Source: Streptomyces sp. NBC_01262 (GTDB lineage Bacteria > Actinomycetota > Actinomycetes > Streptomycetales > Streptomycetaceae). From it: 64,000 nt of DNA. This document shows, piece by piece, positions 18,605-26,792 of the stretch. The position numbers were made by a program, and so were the translations under genes. A model generated the notes under the pieces. It was not told the origin of the DNA, made no database searches, and saw only the letters and a list, made by a program, of their open reading frames with translations. The number at the start of each line of letters is the position of its first letter. Position 1 is the first letter of the stretch. The stretch spans positions 6,790,501 through 6,854,500 of the forward strand of contig NZ_CP108462.1 in assembly GCF_036226365.1 (NCBI RefSeq), given 5' to 3'.

Positions 18605-19534
18605 ATGGCGCTGATACAGCCCCCCATGATGGTTCACGGAGGCACCCACCCTGCCCGCACCATGCGCATGATGATCCGCGACATGGCGCGCGGCTCGCAG
18701 GGCGTGACCGAAGGCAACGACCTCAAGGTCAAGCCACTCGCCACGCCCGGCGCCGGCGTGCGGGTCGGCGACGGCTCCGGCACGATCCGGGGCGCGGCGG
18801 CCTGGCAGGGCTCCTACACCCAGTACAACGTCGGCGACGCCACCGTTCCCATCGCCGCCACCGGCGCCAACGCCCGATCCGACCTGGTGGTACTCCGGAT
18901 CGAGGACCCGGAGTACGAGGGCAACCGCGACCCGGCGGCCGACGACATCGGCTACTTCCACGTCGTATCCGGCGTCTCGGCCACAGCCACGGCCGTGCCG
19001 GCCGGAATGACCGCGATTCCCCTGGCTCGCCTCGACCTGCCCGCGAACACCGCGACCGTCACGGAGGCGATGATCACTGACCTGCGGCAGATCGCCAACC
19101 CACGCCGTACCCGTGTGCTGCACACCGCGTTCCCCAGCGCCCTGTCCCGAATGGTCAACTCCGCCGGTGTGTGGGCAAACTGGCCGGCCGCGGCCTCCTG
19201 GGCCGTTGCCGTTCCGTCCTGGGCGGTCACAGCGAAGATCGTGGTCACTGTCGCGGGGCTGCGCATGGACAGCGCGGACGTGTTCGCCAGCATGCAGACG
19301 CTGCTCGGCAGCGACGCGGGGCAGACCACCGCCATCGACGACGACCAGGGCGCCAACATCCGGCGCTCCACCGTGGTGCTGGCCGACTCCATCCCGCTGT
19401 CCGCCGCTGTCCGCGGCACCACCCAGACCTTGAAGCTGCGTACGCAGATGTCCAAGTCCGAGACCGGCAACCTCGGTGTGGATGCCGCGACCTCGCTCAT
19501 CGCCGACGTCGAGTTCACCGAGGGCGTCATCTGA
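18605..19534 (+). CDS. Phage tail-tip/baseplate protein, unassigned family
   Basis: ATG 18605 follows AAGGAG; 309 residues. A beta-rich N-terminal half (GTIRGAAAWQGSYTQYNVGDATVPIAATGANARSDLVVLRIEDPEYEG) resembles minor tail proteins of Streptomyces phages, where the pattern 'R.DLVV.RV.DPE' recurs. The C-terminal part is beta-sandwich-like. No enzymatic motif is evident. Confidence 0.6.
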   Translation: MALIQPPMMVHGGTHPARTMRMMIRDMARGSQGVTEGNDLKVKPLATPGAGVRVGDGSGTIRGAAAWQGSYTQYNVGDATVPIAATGANARSDLVVLRIEDPEYEGNRDPAADDIGYFHVVSGVSATATAVPAGMTAIPLARLDLPANTATVTEAMITDLRQIANPRRTRVLHTAFPSALSRMVNSAGVWANWPAAASWAVAVPSWAVTAKIVVTVAGLRMDSADVFASMQTLLGSDAGQTTAIDDDQGANIRRSTVVLADSIPLSAAVRGTTQTLKLRTQMSKSETGNLGVDAATSLIADVEFTEGVI

Positions 19535-19536
19535 CC

Positions 19537-20625
19537 ATGCCGTCCTACCGCTACCTCACCCAGCACGCCCTCACCGGCGAACTCCTCGCCCTCGACCTGC
19601 CGCTGTCCAAGGTCGAGTTCGGGCCCGAGCTCAACGGGCCGGGCAGCTTCACCGCCACCGTCGAGCCGCGCCTGGCGCACCTGGCCCAGTCCCAGCTCGA
19701 CCCGGGCAACACCCTGCTGTTCGCGGAACGGGACCGCACCCTGCTGTGGGGCGGCCTGGTATGGCGGGCCGAGCCGGAGGGGCAGGAGTTCCGGATCGAG
19801 GCAGCCGGCTTCGGCTCCTACCCCCACAAACGCTTCGACGCGCACGGCAACCTCAACGGGCGCGGCCCCTACACCTACGCCGACCCATGCACGGTGATCC
19901 GGGACGCGTGGGCATACCTGCAGGAGCAGCCGGACGGCGACCTCGGCGTACACGTCGACGCCACGACCTCGAAAGTCACGGTCGGCACCCCGGCCGAGCC
20001 GTACGCCATCGACTGGTGGGAGGCGCCCTCCCTTGGCTCGGTCATCGCCGACATGGTGGCCGTCGAGGGTGGCCCGGAGTGGACCGAGCAGGTCGCCTGG
20101 TCCGGCGGCACACCGGCTCGGCGGATCAATGTCGGCTGGCCGCGGCTGGGTGCCCGCCGCACCGACATCAGCCTGACCTCGGGCATCAACATCGCCGCCA
20201 CCGTGCCGGTGACCTACGACGCGGACGAGTACGCCCAGGTCGTCATCGGTCTGGGTGCCGGTGAGGGACGTAATCGCCGCCGCGCCATCAACGCCACGCG
20301 CAACGGGCGGCTGCGGCTGGAGCACGTCCTCGAGGTGCTCAGCGAGAAGAGCAACGAACGCCTGGCGGCCCGCACCAGCACTGAGCGCACCGCCCGCCAG
20401 GTCATCGGCGAGGTCACCGAACTCGTCATCCGAGACCACCCCGCCGCCCGGCTCGGCGCCTTCCAGATCGGCGACGACATCCGTGTCCGCGTCCACGACC
20501 AGTGGTCGGAGTTCGACGGCTGGGCCCGCGTCACCGCCTGGACCGTCGCCCCGCCCCAGGACGACCAGCAAGAACGCGTGACTGTCCAGTTGCAGCGCGC
20601 CGACCGCTTCACCTACGGAGGCTGA
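19537..20625 (+). CDS. Tail hub/baseplate protein, ReqiPepy6 Gp37-like
   Basis: 362 residues from ATG 19537, 2 bp after the previous stop. The opening YRYLTQHALTGELLALDLPLSKVEFGPELNGPGSFTATVEP and the LLWGGLVWRAEPEG segment are features of the Gp37-like family encoded after Dit-type proteins in actinophages. It probably forms part of the tail tip that carries the fibre protein encoded next. Confidence 0.68.
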   Translation: MPSYRYLTQHALTGELLALDLPLSKVEFGPELNGPGSFTATVEPRLAHLAQSQLDPGNTLLFAERDRTLLWGGLVWRAEPEGQEFRIEAAGFGSYPHKRFDAHGNLNGRGPYTYADPCTVIRDAWAYLQEQPDGDLGVHVDATTSKVTVGTPAEPYAIDWWEAPSLGSVIADMVAVEGGPEWTEQVAWSGGTPARRINVGWPRLGARRTDISLTSGINIAATVPVTYDADEYAQVVIGLGAGEGRNRRRAINATRNGRLRLEHVLEVLSEKSNERLAARTSTERTARQVIGEVTELVIRDHPAARLGAFQIGDDIRVRVHDQWSEFDGWARVTAWTVAPPQDDQQERVTVQLQRADRFTYGG

Positions 20626-20634
20626 ACCCCCTTC

Positions 20635-23600
20635 ATGACCGACACGCTAGCCCGCCTCGCCGCCCGCCTGGCCAAGCTGGAACGTCGCCTGGCCGCCACT
20701 ACCCGCACCGCCCAACTCGCCTACTCCTCGATCGAAGACGGAGCCGTCGAGGTCTACGACTCCGAGGGCTCGCTGCGCGCGGTCATCGGCCAGCAAGGCG
20801 ACGGAACCTCCGGGCTCGCCGTCGTCAACGGCCCGCCCCCGCCCCAGCCCACCGCCCCCGTCGTCGTGTCCATCCTCGGCGGCCTCGCCGTCAGCTGGCC
20901 CGGCACCTTCGCCGACGGCTCGGTGGTACCGCTGGACTGGTCCCGCCTGGAAATCCACGCCTCCACCGCCGACGGCTTCGAGCCGGTCTCGGCGACGCTG
21001 CGAGGGACGCTGGAATCTCCCCAGGGCGGCACCCTCACCGTCCCCACGGACGAGCCGCTGTACGTACGGCTCCTCGGCCGCAACACCTCCGGCACCGCTT
21101 CCATCCCCTCGGATCAGACCGGTCCGCTCGGTCCCGAGCCGGTGGTGGCACAGGCGGTCCTCGACGGCATCATCACGACCGCAGCCCTGGCCGATGACGC
21201 TGTGACCAGCGCGAAGGTCGCCGTTGCCGCCATCGATGCCAGGGCCCTGGCCGAAGCCGCCGTGACCGCTGAGAAGATCAGCCAAGCCGCCGTCACCTCC
21301 ACCGCGATCGAGGCCGGCGCGGTGCTGTCCGAAGCCCTCGCGGCCAACGCCGTGACCCTCGGCAAGATCGCCGAAAACGCCGTGACCGACCTCCAGCTCG
21401 CCGAAGAAGCCGTCACCACCGCCAAGATCGCCACCGGCGCCGTCACCGCGAACGAACTCACCGTCGGCTCCACCCTCAACCTGATCCCCGACCCGGGCTT
21501 CGAAGGCACCTACACCGAGCAGCGGCGCACTGGCGGCGTGCGGTCGGTCGTCGACGGCGGCAACGGGTCGCCCAAGGCCCTGCAGATCACCTTCCCCGCT
21601 GGCGAGGAGGACTTCGAGGACTGGCTGCCCCTGCTGGTCAGGGAACCGATCTTCGGCGGTGGCCAGCTCTACCTGTCGCTGGATACCACCGCCGGCGGGG
21701 ACTTCCACGTCTTCTTCTACGACGCCAACGGAGCGGAAGCCGACTTCGTCGACACCGGCACTCTCACCGCCATCCCGGGCACCTCCTGGTATCAGCTGTG
21801 GGCCACCGTCGAAGTCCCGGACGTCGCAGCCACCATGACGCTGGAGGTGAACACCTCGGGCAACGGCACCACCAATCGGTTCGACAATGCCGTCGCCCGG
21901 CAGCTGATGGGCGCGGCCCAGATCGCCGCCGGTGCGGTCACCACTGTGAAGATGACCGCGAACGGCATCAACGGCGACCGCATCACGGCGGGCACCCTGG
22001 CAGCCGCAAAGATCATCTCGAAGTCGATCACAGCGGCCCAGATCTACGGCGGCACGATCACCGCCGCCGAGATCGCCGCAGGCTCTCTGACCGCCAACAC
22101 GATCGCCGCCGGCGCCATCACCGCTGACAAGCTCACCATCGCGGGCGGCACCAACGCGCTGTCCGACCCCAGCTTCGAAGGCCCGTACAGCGCCGCCCTG
22201 GTGACGGCCGCCGGAGCGAGCTGGAGCATCATCACCCCCGGCAACGGCTCGGCGAAGGCCGTGCGCGTCAACGCCGTCTCCGCCACGGTGGTCACCCGTA
22301 GCCTCGCCCTCACCACCATCCCGGTCCTGGCCGGAGAGCAGCTGTACTTGGCGGTCGACTACCAGGCGTCAGCCGACTGGGCCGGCCAAGCCATCAAGTT
22401 CTACGCGCGCTGGGTCGACGGTACGGATACCACCCTTGGCTACGGCGTCGCGCAGACCACCGCTCCCGTCCTCGGCTCCACCTGGCAGCGACTGGCCGTC
22501 ACCGTTACTGCCCCGGCCGGAACGGTCCAGGGCGTGATCATCCTGGAGAGTTTCCAAGCCACGACCGGTACGGTCTCGTGGGACAACGCCGTGGTGCGCC
22601 CGGTGGTCTCCGGCGTGCAGATTGCCGACGGCGCGATCACCGCCCCGAAGATCACCGCGGGTTCGATCACCGCAGCCCTGATCGCCGCGAACACCATCAC
22701 GGCCGGAAACCTCGCCGCGTCCTCCGTCACTGCTGCCGCCCTGGCCGCCGGGACCGTGCAGACCGCCGCCCTGGCCGCCGACTCCGTGGCAGCGGGCAAG
22801 ATCTCCGCCGGCGCAGTCACCGCCCGCGAGATCGCCGCCCTCGCCATCACCGCCGACAAGATCGCCGCGAACAGCATCACCGCCGGGAAGCTCGCCGCCG
22901 GATCAGTCACCGCCGCCTCGCTGGCGGCCGACGCCATCAACGGCAAGACCATCACCGGGGTGACCGTGACCGGCGGCACGGTCACCGGCGGAATCGTGGA
23001 GACTGCCGCCACCGGCCAGCGCATCAAACTCGTCCCCGCCACCGACTTCGACGTCATCGACCTCGGCGGCGGCGCGATCAACCCGCCCGGCATCGAGTTC
23101 TACTCCGGCGACACCGCCGAGCAAGAACCCGGGTACCTGGTCTCCTACTCCGGCGACGAGTTCGGCGGTACCGTCACCGAACTCAGCACCCCCGACGTCG
23201 GCCACGGCACAGCCAACCTGCAACTGGTCGGCGGCGACGCCTACGGCCGCGTTGCGAACTTCACCGGCGTCGCCGGCGGCGCGGTCACCTGGCTCGACCC
23301 CACCACCTTCGTCGCCCGCCTCAACGACGGCACCCAGCTCGCCGTCGGCTACCAGTTCGGCGCCAACGCCGACGGCGTCTACGCCTCCCTGTGCAACATC
23401 TACACCGCCACCACCGCAGTCCACTTCGCGCTCGGTGGTGCTGTGATTTACGCGCCCGGCGGCACCATCGCCAAATGGCAGACGGTGACGACCTTCGGCA
23501 CAAGCTGGGCCACCGGAGCGACCTCGGGCACCTACCAGGCCATCCGCTACCGGCGTGACGCCCAGGACAACGTCCACATCCAGGGCACCATGCACACCAC

Positions 23601-23814
23601 CGCAGCCAGCGCCGCCTCCACCGCCTGGACCCTGGCCACCGGATACCGGCCCGTCACCGCCCAGCGCATCCCCGTCGCCATCTACACCTCCACCACCGCT
23701 TCAGCAGGTATGGCCACCATCGCCACCACCGGCGCCGTCACCATCACCCCCACCCCAGCGGCCTCGGCCGACGTCTACTTCAACGCCTTCCTGCCGCTCG
23801 GCAACATCTTGTGA
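20635..23814 (+). CDS. Tail fibre / receptor-binding protein with AxTAxKIAxG repeats
   Basis: 1059 residues. After a short helical attachment region, three blocks of short repeats of the type AVTAEKI-A-GAITADKL (about 180-280, 430-500, 655-790) alternate with two related beta modules that begin IPDPGFEG (about 285) and LSDPSFEG (about 505) and resemble carbohydrate-binding sandwiches. The C-terminal about 250 residues contain a beta-rich region with GTWATGATSGTYQAIRYRRDAQDNVHIQG-like strands, typical of fibre tips. Host-surface binding is inferred from position and repeats. Confidence 0.75.
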   Translation: MTDTLARLAARLAKLERRLAATTRTAQLAYSSIEDGAVEVYDSEGSLRAVIGQQGDGTSGLAVVNGPPPPQPTAPVVVSILGGLAVSWPGTFADGSVVPLDWSRLEIHASTADGFEPVSATLRGTLESPQGGTLTVPTDEPLYVRLLGRNTSGTASIPSDQTGPLGPEPVVAQAVLDGIITTAALADDAVTSAKVAVAAIDARALAEAAVTAEKISQAAVTSTAIEAGAVLSEALAANAVTLGKIAENAVTDLQLAEEAVTTAKIATGAVTANELTVGSTLNLIPDPGFEGTYTEQRRTGGVRSVVDGGNGSPKALQITFPAGEEDFEDWLPLLVREPIFGGGQLYLSLDTTAGGDFHVFFYDANGAEADFVDTGTLTAIPGTSWYQLWATVEVPDVAATMTLEVNTSGNGTTNRFDNAVARQLMGAAQIAAGAVTTVKMTANGINGDRITAGTLAAAKIISKSITAAQIYGGTITAAEIAAGSLTANTIAAGAITADKLTIAGGTNALSDPSFEGPYSAALVTAAGASWSIITPGNGSAKAVRVNAVSATVVTRSLALTTIPVLAGEQLYLAVDYQASADWAGQAIKFYARWVDGTDTTLGYGVAQTTAPVLGSTWQRLAVTVTAPAGTVQGVIILESFQATTGTVSWDNAVVRPVVSGVQIADGAITAPKITAGSITAALIAANTITAGNLAASSVTAAALAAGTVQTAALAADSVAAGKISAGAVTAREIAALAITADKIAANSITAGKLAAGSVTAASLAADAINGKTITGVTVTGGTVTGGIVETAATGQRIKLVPATDFDVIDLGGGAINPPGIEFYSGDTAEQEPGYLVSYSGDEFGGTVTELSTPDVGHGTANLQLVGGDAYGRVANFTGVAGGAVTWLDPTTFVARLNDGTQLAVGYQFGANADGVYASLCNIYTATTAVHFALGGAVIYAPGGTIAKWQTVTTFGTSWATGATSGTYQAIRYRRDAQDNVHIQGTMHTTAASAASTAWTLATGYRPVTAQRIPVAIYTSTTASAGMATIATTGAVTITPTPAASADVYFNAFLPLGNIL

Positions 23815-23880
23815 GCGCGCTGTCGCCGACGGGCCGTAAGATCGTGATCAGGCGTGGGGCCGACCAGCGAGGAGACCGCG

Positions 23881-24240
23881 GTGACTCTGCCGCCCGGCGC
23901 CGAACCCACTCTGTGGGAGCTGCACCGCACCATGGCGCAGCTGCGCGAGGACCAGCGCGGCGGTATCGCCCAGCTCCGCGATGACCTGCGCGCCGACATC
24001 GCATCGCTGGCAGCACGCCTGGACCAGGTCGTCACCGAAGAGGTCTACCGGGCCGACCAGCGCACCGTCCTCCAGCGCCTGGAGATCCTGGAGCGGGATC
24101 TCGCCGCCGCGCAGCGGCACCGCGAGGACGATCAGGCCCAGCAGACCACCAACCGACGCCTGATCATCTCCGCGTTCGTCGCCCCGCTGGTGGTTTACGC
24201 ACTCCAGCTGTGGCAGGCATCGCGCGGAGCCGGCCCGTAG
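23881..24240 (+). CDS. Coiled-coil protein with C-terminal membrane segment, XhlA-like
   Basis: GTG 23881 was chosen for GAGGAG 6 nt upstream; 119 residues. Residues about 10-85 form an amphipathic coiled coil (REDQRGGIAQLRDDLRADIASLAARLDQVV ... RLEILERDLAAAQRH). A hydrophobic stretch follows (RLIISAFVAPLVVYALQLW). This layout, just before an endolysin and a holin-like gene, fits haemolysin XhlA-type holin accessory proteins. Confidence 0.6.
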   Translation: MTLPPGAEPTLWELHRTMAQLREDQRGGIAQLRDDLRADIASLAARLDQVVTEEVYRADQRTVLQRLEILERDLAAAQRHREDDQAQQTTNRRLIISAFVAPLVVYALQLWQASRGAGP

Positions 24241-24309
24241 GAGGCGGGCAGGCAGCTCGAAGAACGGCATCATCGATTCAGGCGCGGGGGAGAAGGCAGT
24301 ACGCGCCCG

Positions 24310-25173
24310 ATGACAGTAAGAGGAGTCGACGTCGCCTCGTACCAGGCGACCGACTACAGCATCCGCGGACTCGACTTCGCGTTCATCAAGATCACTGAGG
24401 GCACCACCTACACGAATCCGAAGTGGGTTGCGGAGCGCAAGACCGCCCGCGACGCCGGCTTGGTCACCGGCTTCTACCACTTCATCCGGCCCGGCAACGT
24501 GACCAAGCAGGCCGACTATTTCCTGTCGAAGATCACACTTCGCGCTGGTGACATCCTCGCCCTCGACTGGGAAGACCCCGGGGTGACCTGCGCCCAGAAG
24601 GACGCCTGGATTCGGTACGTGCAGAAGAAGACACCCGGCCACCGGGTGATCCTCTACTGCAACTACGACTACTGGACCAACCGCGACACGACCTCGTTCG
24701 CGGGCGACGGCCTGTGGATCGCCCGTTACAACGGCAAGCCCGGACAGCCCGGCATCAAAGCGGCGTGGCGCTTCCACCAGTACACCAGCACCCCGATCGA
24801 CACCAACGTCGGGAACTTCACGGACAAGGCCGCGCTCCGCACCTGGGCCGGTGCCTCGTCCAGCGCGACCGGATCGGCGCCCAAGCCCACGCCTCCCAAG
24901 CCCGCGTACGTCCCGCCGGCGTTCCCGGCCGGGCTCGCCCCCGGCAAGAGCAAGCCGTCTGCGATGGCCCTGCAGAAGGCGCTGCGGGGATCTGGGTTTC
25001 TGACGATCACCGACGCCGATCTATCGGCGAACTACGGGCCTCGCACCCAGGCCGCCGTCGCCAAGTACCTCGAAAAGTACCCGCAGTACAAGGCCAAGGG
25101 CGTCAAGCATGACGTGGCGATCGGACCGAAGGGCTGGGCCCACCTGCACCGGCTCGCATACGGCAAGAAGTAA
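24310..25173 (+). CDS. Endolysin: GH25 muramidase with C-terminal binding domain
   Basis: 287 residues. The GH25 fold is seen as GVDVASYQ at the start, FAFIKITEGTTY, GFYHFIRPG, LALDWEDPG (candidate catalytic Asp/Glu) and VILYCNYDYW, followed by a Pro-rich linker (APKPTPPKPAYVPP) and a C-terminal domain (KSKPSAMALQKALRGSGFL...NYGPRTQAAVAKYLEKYPQ) resembling peptidoglycan-binding repeats. No signal peptide is visible, so export would need the holin. The ribosome site is weak. Confidence 0.9.
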   Translation: MTVRGVDVASYQATDYSIRGLDFAFIKITEGTTYTNPKWVAERKTARDAGLVTGFYHFIRPGNVTKQADYFLSKITLRAGDILALDWEDPGVTCAQKDAWIRYVQKKTPGHRVILYCNYDYWTNRDTTSFAGDGLWIARYNGKPGQPGIKAAWRFHQYTSTPIDTNVGNFTDKAALRTWAGASSSATGSAPKPTPPKPAYVPPAFPAGLAPGKSKPSAMALQKALRGSGFLTITDADLSANYGPRTQAAVAKYLEKYPQYKAKGVKHDVAIGPKGWAHLHRLAYGKK

Positions 25174-25185
25174 GAGAGGAGCGGC

Positions 25186-25440
25186 ATGAACGTGTACGTA
25201 TCACTGCTGCGCACCGGTGTCCCGACTGCCGCCGGTTGGCTGATCGCCCTGGCTGCCGCGCACGGCCTGGACCTGGATGCCGGTGCCGTCGCTGGTGTCC
25301 TGACCCCGGTCACGACGTTCGTCTACTACGGCGTCTTCCGGTTCGCCGAGGAGCACCTATCGCCTCGGTTCGGGTGGCTGCTCGGCTACGCTCGTCCGCC
25401 GAAGTACGACAGCGCGTCGCTCACACTGCCGCGCACCTGA
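25186..25440 (+). CDS. Small membrane protein, probable holin
   Basis: 84 residues, ATG preceded by AGAGGAGCGGC. Two hydrophobic segments (GVPTAAGWLIALAAAHG and AGVLTPVTTFVYYGVFRF) and a charged tail ending in ARPPKYDSASL fit holins found directly after actinophage endolysins. It is 12 bp downstream of the lysin, and a strong terminator follows. Confidence 0.72.
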   Translation: MNVYVSLLRTGVPTAAGWLIALAAAHGLDLDAGAVAGVLTPVTTFVYYGVFRFAEEHLSPRFGWLLGYARPPKYDSASLTLPRT

Positions 25441-25485
25441 CCCGTGACGGGGTGACGTCGAGTAGCTCCCGAGCCAGCATGGAAG

Positions 25486-25526
25486 AAGGCCCCCGTCTCG
25501 CGACGGGGGCCTTCGACCTCTTGGAG
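25486..25526 (+). terminator. Strong hairpin plus GACCTCTTGGAG motif at the end of the late operon
   Basis: A perfect 12-bp stem AAGGCCCCCGTC/GACGGGGGCCTT with a 4-nt loop (25486-25513) closes the tail-lysis operon. One base later comes GACCTCTTGGAG (25515-25526), the motif that elsewhere sits at ribosome sites in this element. Here no start codon follows at a usable distance, so the motif is not simply a Shine-Dalgarno sequence. Confidence 0.8.
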
Positions 25527-25580
25527 CACTCACCCTACCGTCTCTCCGGCGGGTTCGGACTCTGCTTCCACGTTGGTTAC

Positions 25581-25591
25581 AATCTATATGC
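25581..25591 (-). promoter_or_regulatory. Inverted copy of the GCATATAGA regulatory repeat
   Basis: Read on the minus strand the bases are GCATATAGATT, and the extension TGTAACC compares with the GCATATAGAATAGAACC form seen downstream on the plus strand. It lies 29 bp before the regulator gene at 25620, as expected for an operator or a minus-strand promoter element. Confidence 0.45.
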
Positions 25592-25619
25592 GGACGTGCC
25601 GTGAGCTGGAGGCGATGGA

Positions 25620-26204
25620 GTGGCAGAGGACAAGAGGCCGGCGGGAAGGAAGCCGTACCTCGCCGGCGGAGCTGAGTTCGCCGCGCTGTACGACGTGAAG
25701 CGGCTCCAGGTCAGTCAGTGGATCAGTCGGGACCACACGCTCGACTACCGCTACGCCAAGATCATCAGTGGGTCGCCGTACTGGCTCCTCCAGTTCGTGA
25801 AGGGCTTCGGAGAGACGACACCGCGACCGAAGCACCTCAATGAGACGGAGCTTGCGCGACTGGTCAAGGAGCAGGATCCGGGCTACTGGGTGGGGGAGGT
25901 TAGCCAACTCCCCCCGCTGGTGGGGCAGGCAGAGTTGGTGGCCCTGTTCCGGTTGCCGTCCGGCGCGCTTCTGCGGAAGGCGATGAGTACGGGCCGGTTC
26001 CGGCCCGCCGACTACACGCTGTCCGGATCGCCGATCTGGCTCCTGGCACCGGTCGTTGAAGATGCGCCCGCGCTGCAAGCCGGTGCGCGTGGAGTGGACT
26101 GGGCGATCGATGAGAAGGTCTTGGCTGCCCTGCGTGACGGCGGCTACGAGGGACCCGGAGCCAGGATCGTGCCGCGCGGCAAAGCCGCGAGCAAGCCCGC
26201 CTAG
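25620..26204 (+). CDS. Two-domain DNA-binding regulator (tandem winged-helix-like repeats)
   Basis: GTG 25620 follows GGAGG by 8 nt; 194 residues. Two halves align by eye: LAGGAEFAALYDVKRLQVSQWISR...IISGSPYWLLQFV and LVGQAELVALFRLPSGALLRKAMSTGRF...TLSGSPIWLLAPV. Each resembles the MerR/excisionase-type winged helix used by phage DNA-binding proteins. It sits between the late and early operons and is flanked by an inverted and a direct copy of the TGCATATAGA repeat. A repressor or activator of the element's promoters is the natural inference. Confidence 0.6.
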   Translation: MAEDKRPAGRKPYLAGGAEFAALYDVKRLQVSQWISRDHTLDYRYAKIISGSPYWLLQFVKGFGETTPRPKHLNETELARLVKEQDPGYWVGEVSQLPPLVGQAELVALFRLPSGALLRKAMSTGRFRPADYTLSGSPIWLLAPVVEDAPALQAGARGVDWAIDEKVLAALRDGGYEGPGARIVPRGKAASKPA

Positions 26205-26231
26205 TAATCCCAGGTCAGGGGTGGCTAGTCC

Positions 26232-26287
26232 TTGATCTAACCCTTAATTGCATATAGAATGGAAGCGTGCCCGTGGGGGTGCGCTTC
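26232..26287 (+). promoter_or_regulatory. Early promoter P1 with leader hairpin
   Basis: TTGATC (26232-26237), a 17-nt spacer and TAGAAT (26255-26260) within the shared block TGCATATAGAAT. Directly after it GAAGCG...CGCTTC (26262-26287) can form a stem with inner GCCC/GGGG pairs, so the transcript would begin with a hairpin. It drives 26425 and the recombination genes. Confidence 0.7.
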
Positions 26288-26370
26288 TCTTCGTTTGGGG
26301 GTTTCGTGCAGCGATCCAGGGGGCCACCGGAGGGTGCTCGGCGGCGTTGTCGATCGACATTCGCTCTGCC

Positions 26371-26413
26371 CAGAGATAGATTCCAACACTCCAGTGTGTT
26401 CGTGTTATCTCTG
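26371..26413 (+). promoter_or_regulatory. Leader hairpin before the 26425 gene
   Basis: CAGAGATA (26371-26378) pairs perfectly with TATCTCTG (26406-26413), with an inner ACACT/AGTGT stem. The loop arm contains GATAGATTCCAAC, nearly repeated at 30698-30710 (GATAGATCCCAAC). The 3' arm abuts the ribosome site GAGGGGGGAG, so the fold could control translation. Confidence 0.5.
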
Positions 26414-26424
26414 AGGGGGGAGCC

Positions 26425-26769
26425 TTGCTGATCGAACAGCCGCCGTTGTTCGGCACCATCCAGCCCGTTCGCCACCCCGCCGACGTCGGCGGCCTGACTA
26501 TCCAGCAGCGATTCGAGGCGTTCCACGCGCTCAACCCCTGGGTTCTCAGGGCGCTGTCCCGGATGACCGCCGACTGCGCGGAGAAGGGGTTCGGCCGCAT
26601 CGGTATCGGGATGCTCTTCGAGCTCCTGCGCTACCAGTACGGCGCGGCGACCCGAGGCGACGAGTTCGCGCTGAACAACGACTACCGCTCCCGGTACGTA
26701 CGGCTCCTGCTGGCCGAACACCCGGAGTGGTCACCTCTCTTCGAAGTCCGGGCCCTGCGCGCGGACTGA
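26425..26769 (+). CDS. Conserved phage protein of unknown function (114 aa)
   Basis: TTG start with GAGGGGGGAG immediately upstream. The central pattern FEAFHALNPWVLRALSRMTADCAEKGFGRIGIGMLFELLRYQYG...LNNDYRSRYVRLL is widespread in prophages of many phyla, usually near replication genes, but I know no function. No catalytic residues are evident. Confidence 0.68.
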   Translation: MLIEQPPLFGTIQPVRHPADVGGLTIQQRFEAFHALNPWVLRALSRMTADCAEKGFGRIGIGMLFELLRYQYGAATRGDEFALNNDYRSRYVRLLLAEHPEWSPLFEVRALRAD

Positions 26770-26792
26770 CCACGACCTCTTGGAGCCAGATC

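Noticed and set aside
8806-25440. Calling the region a domesticated F-type tailocin outright
   Set aside because: A replication and recombination region with its own origin lies directly downstream, so a prophage that lost its head genes is the simpler reading; the tailocin idea is kept only as a hypothesis.
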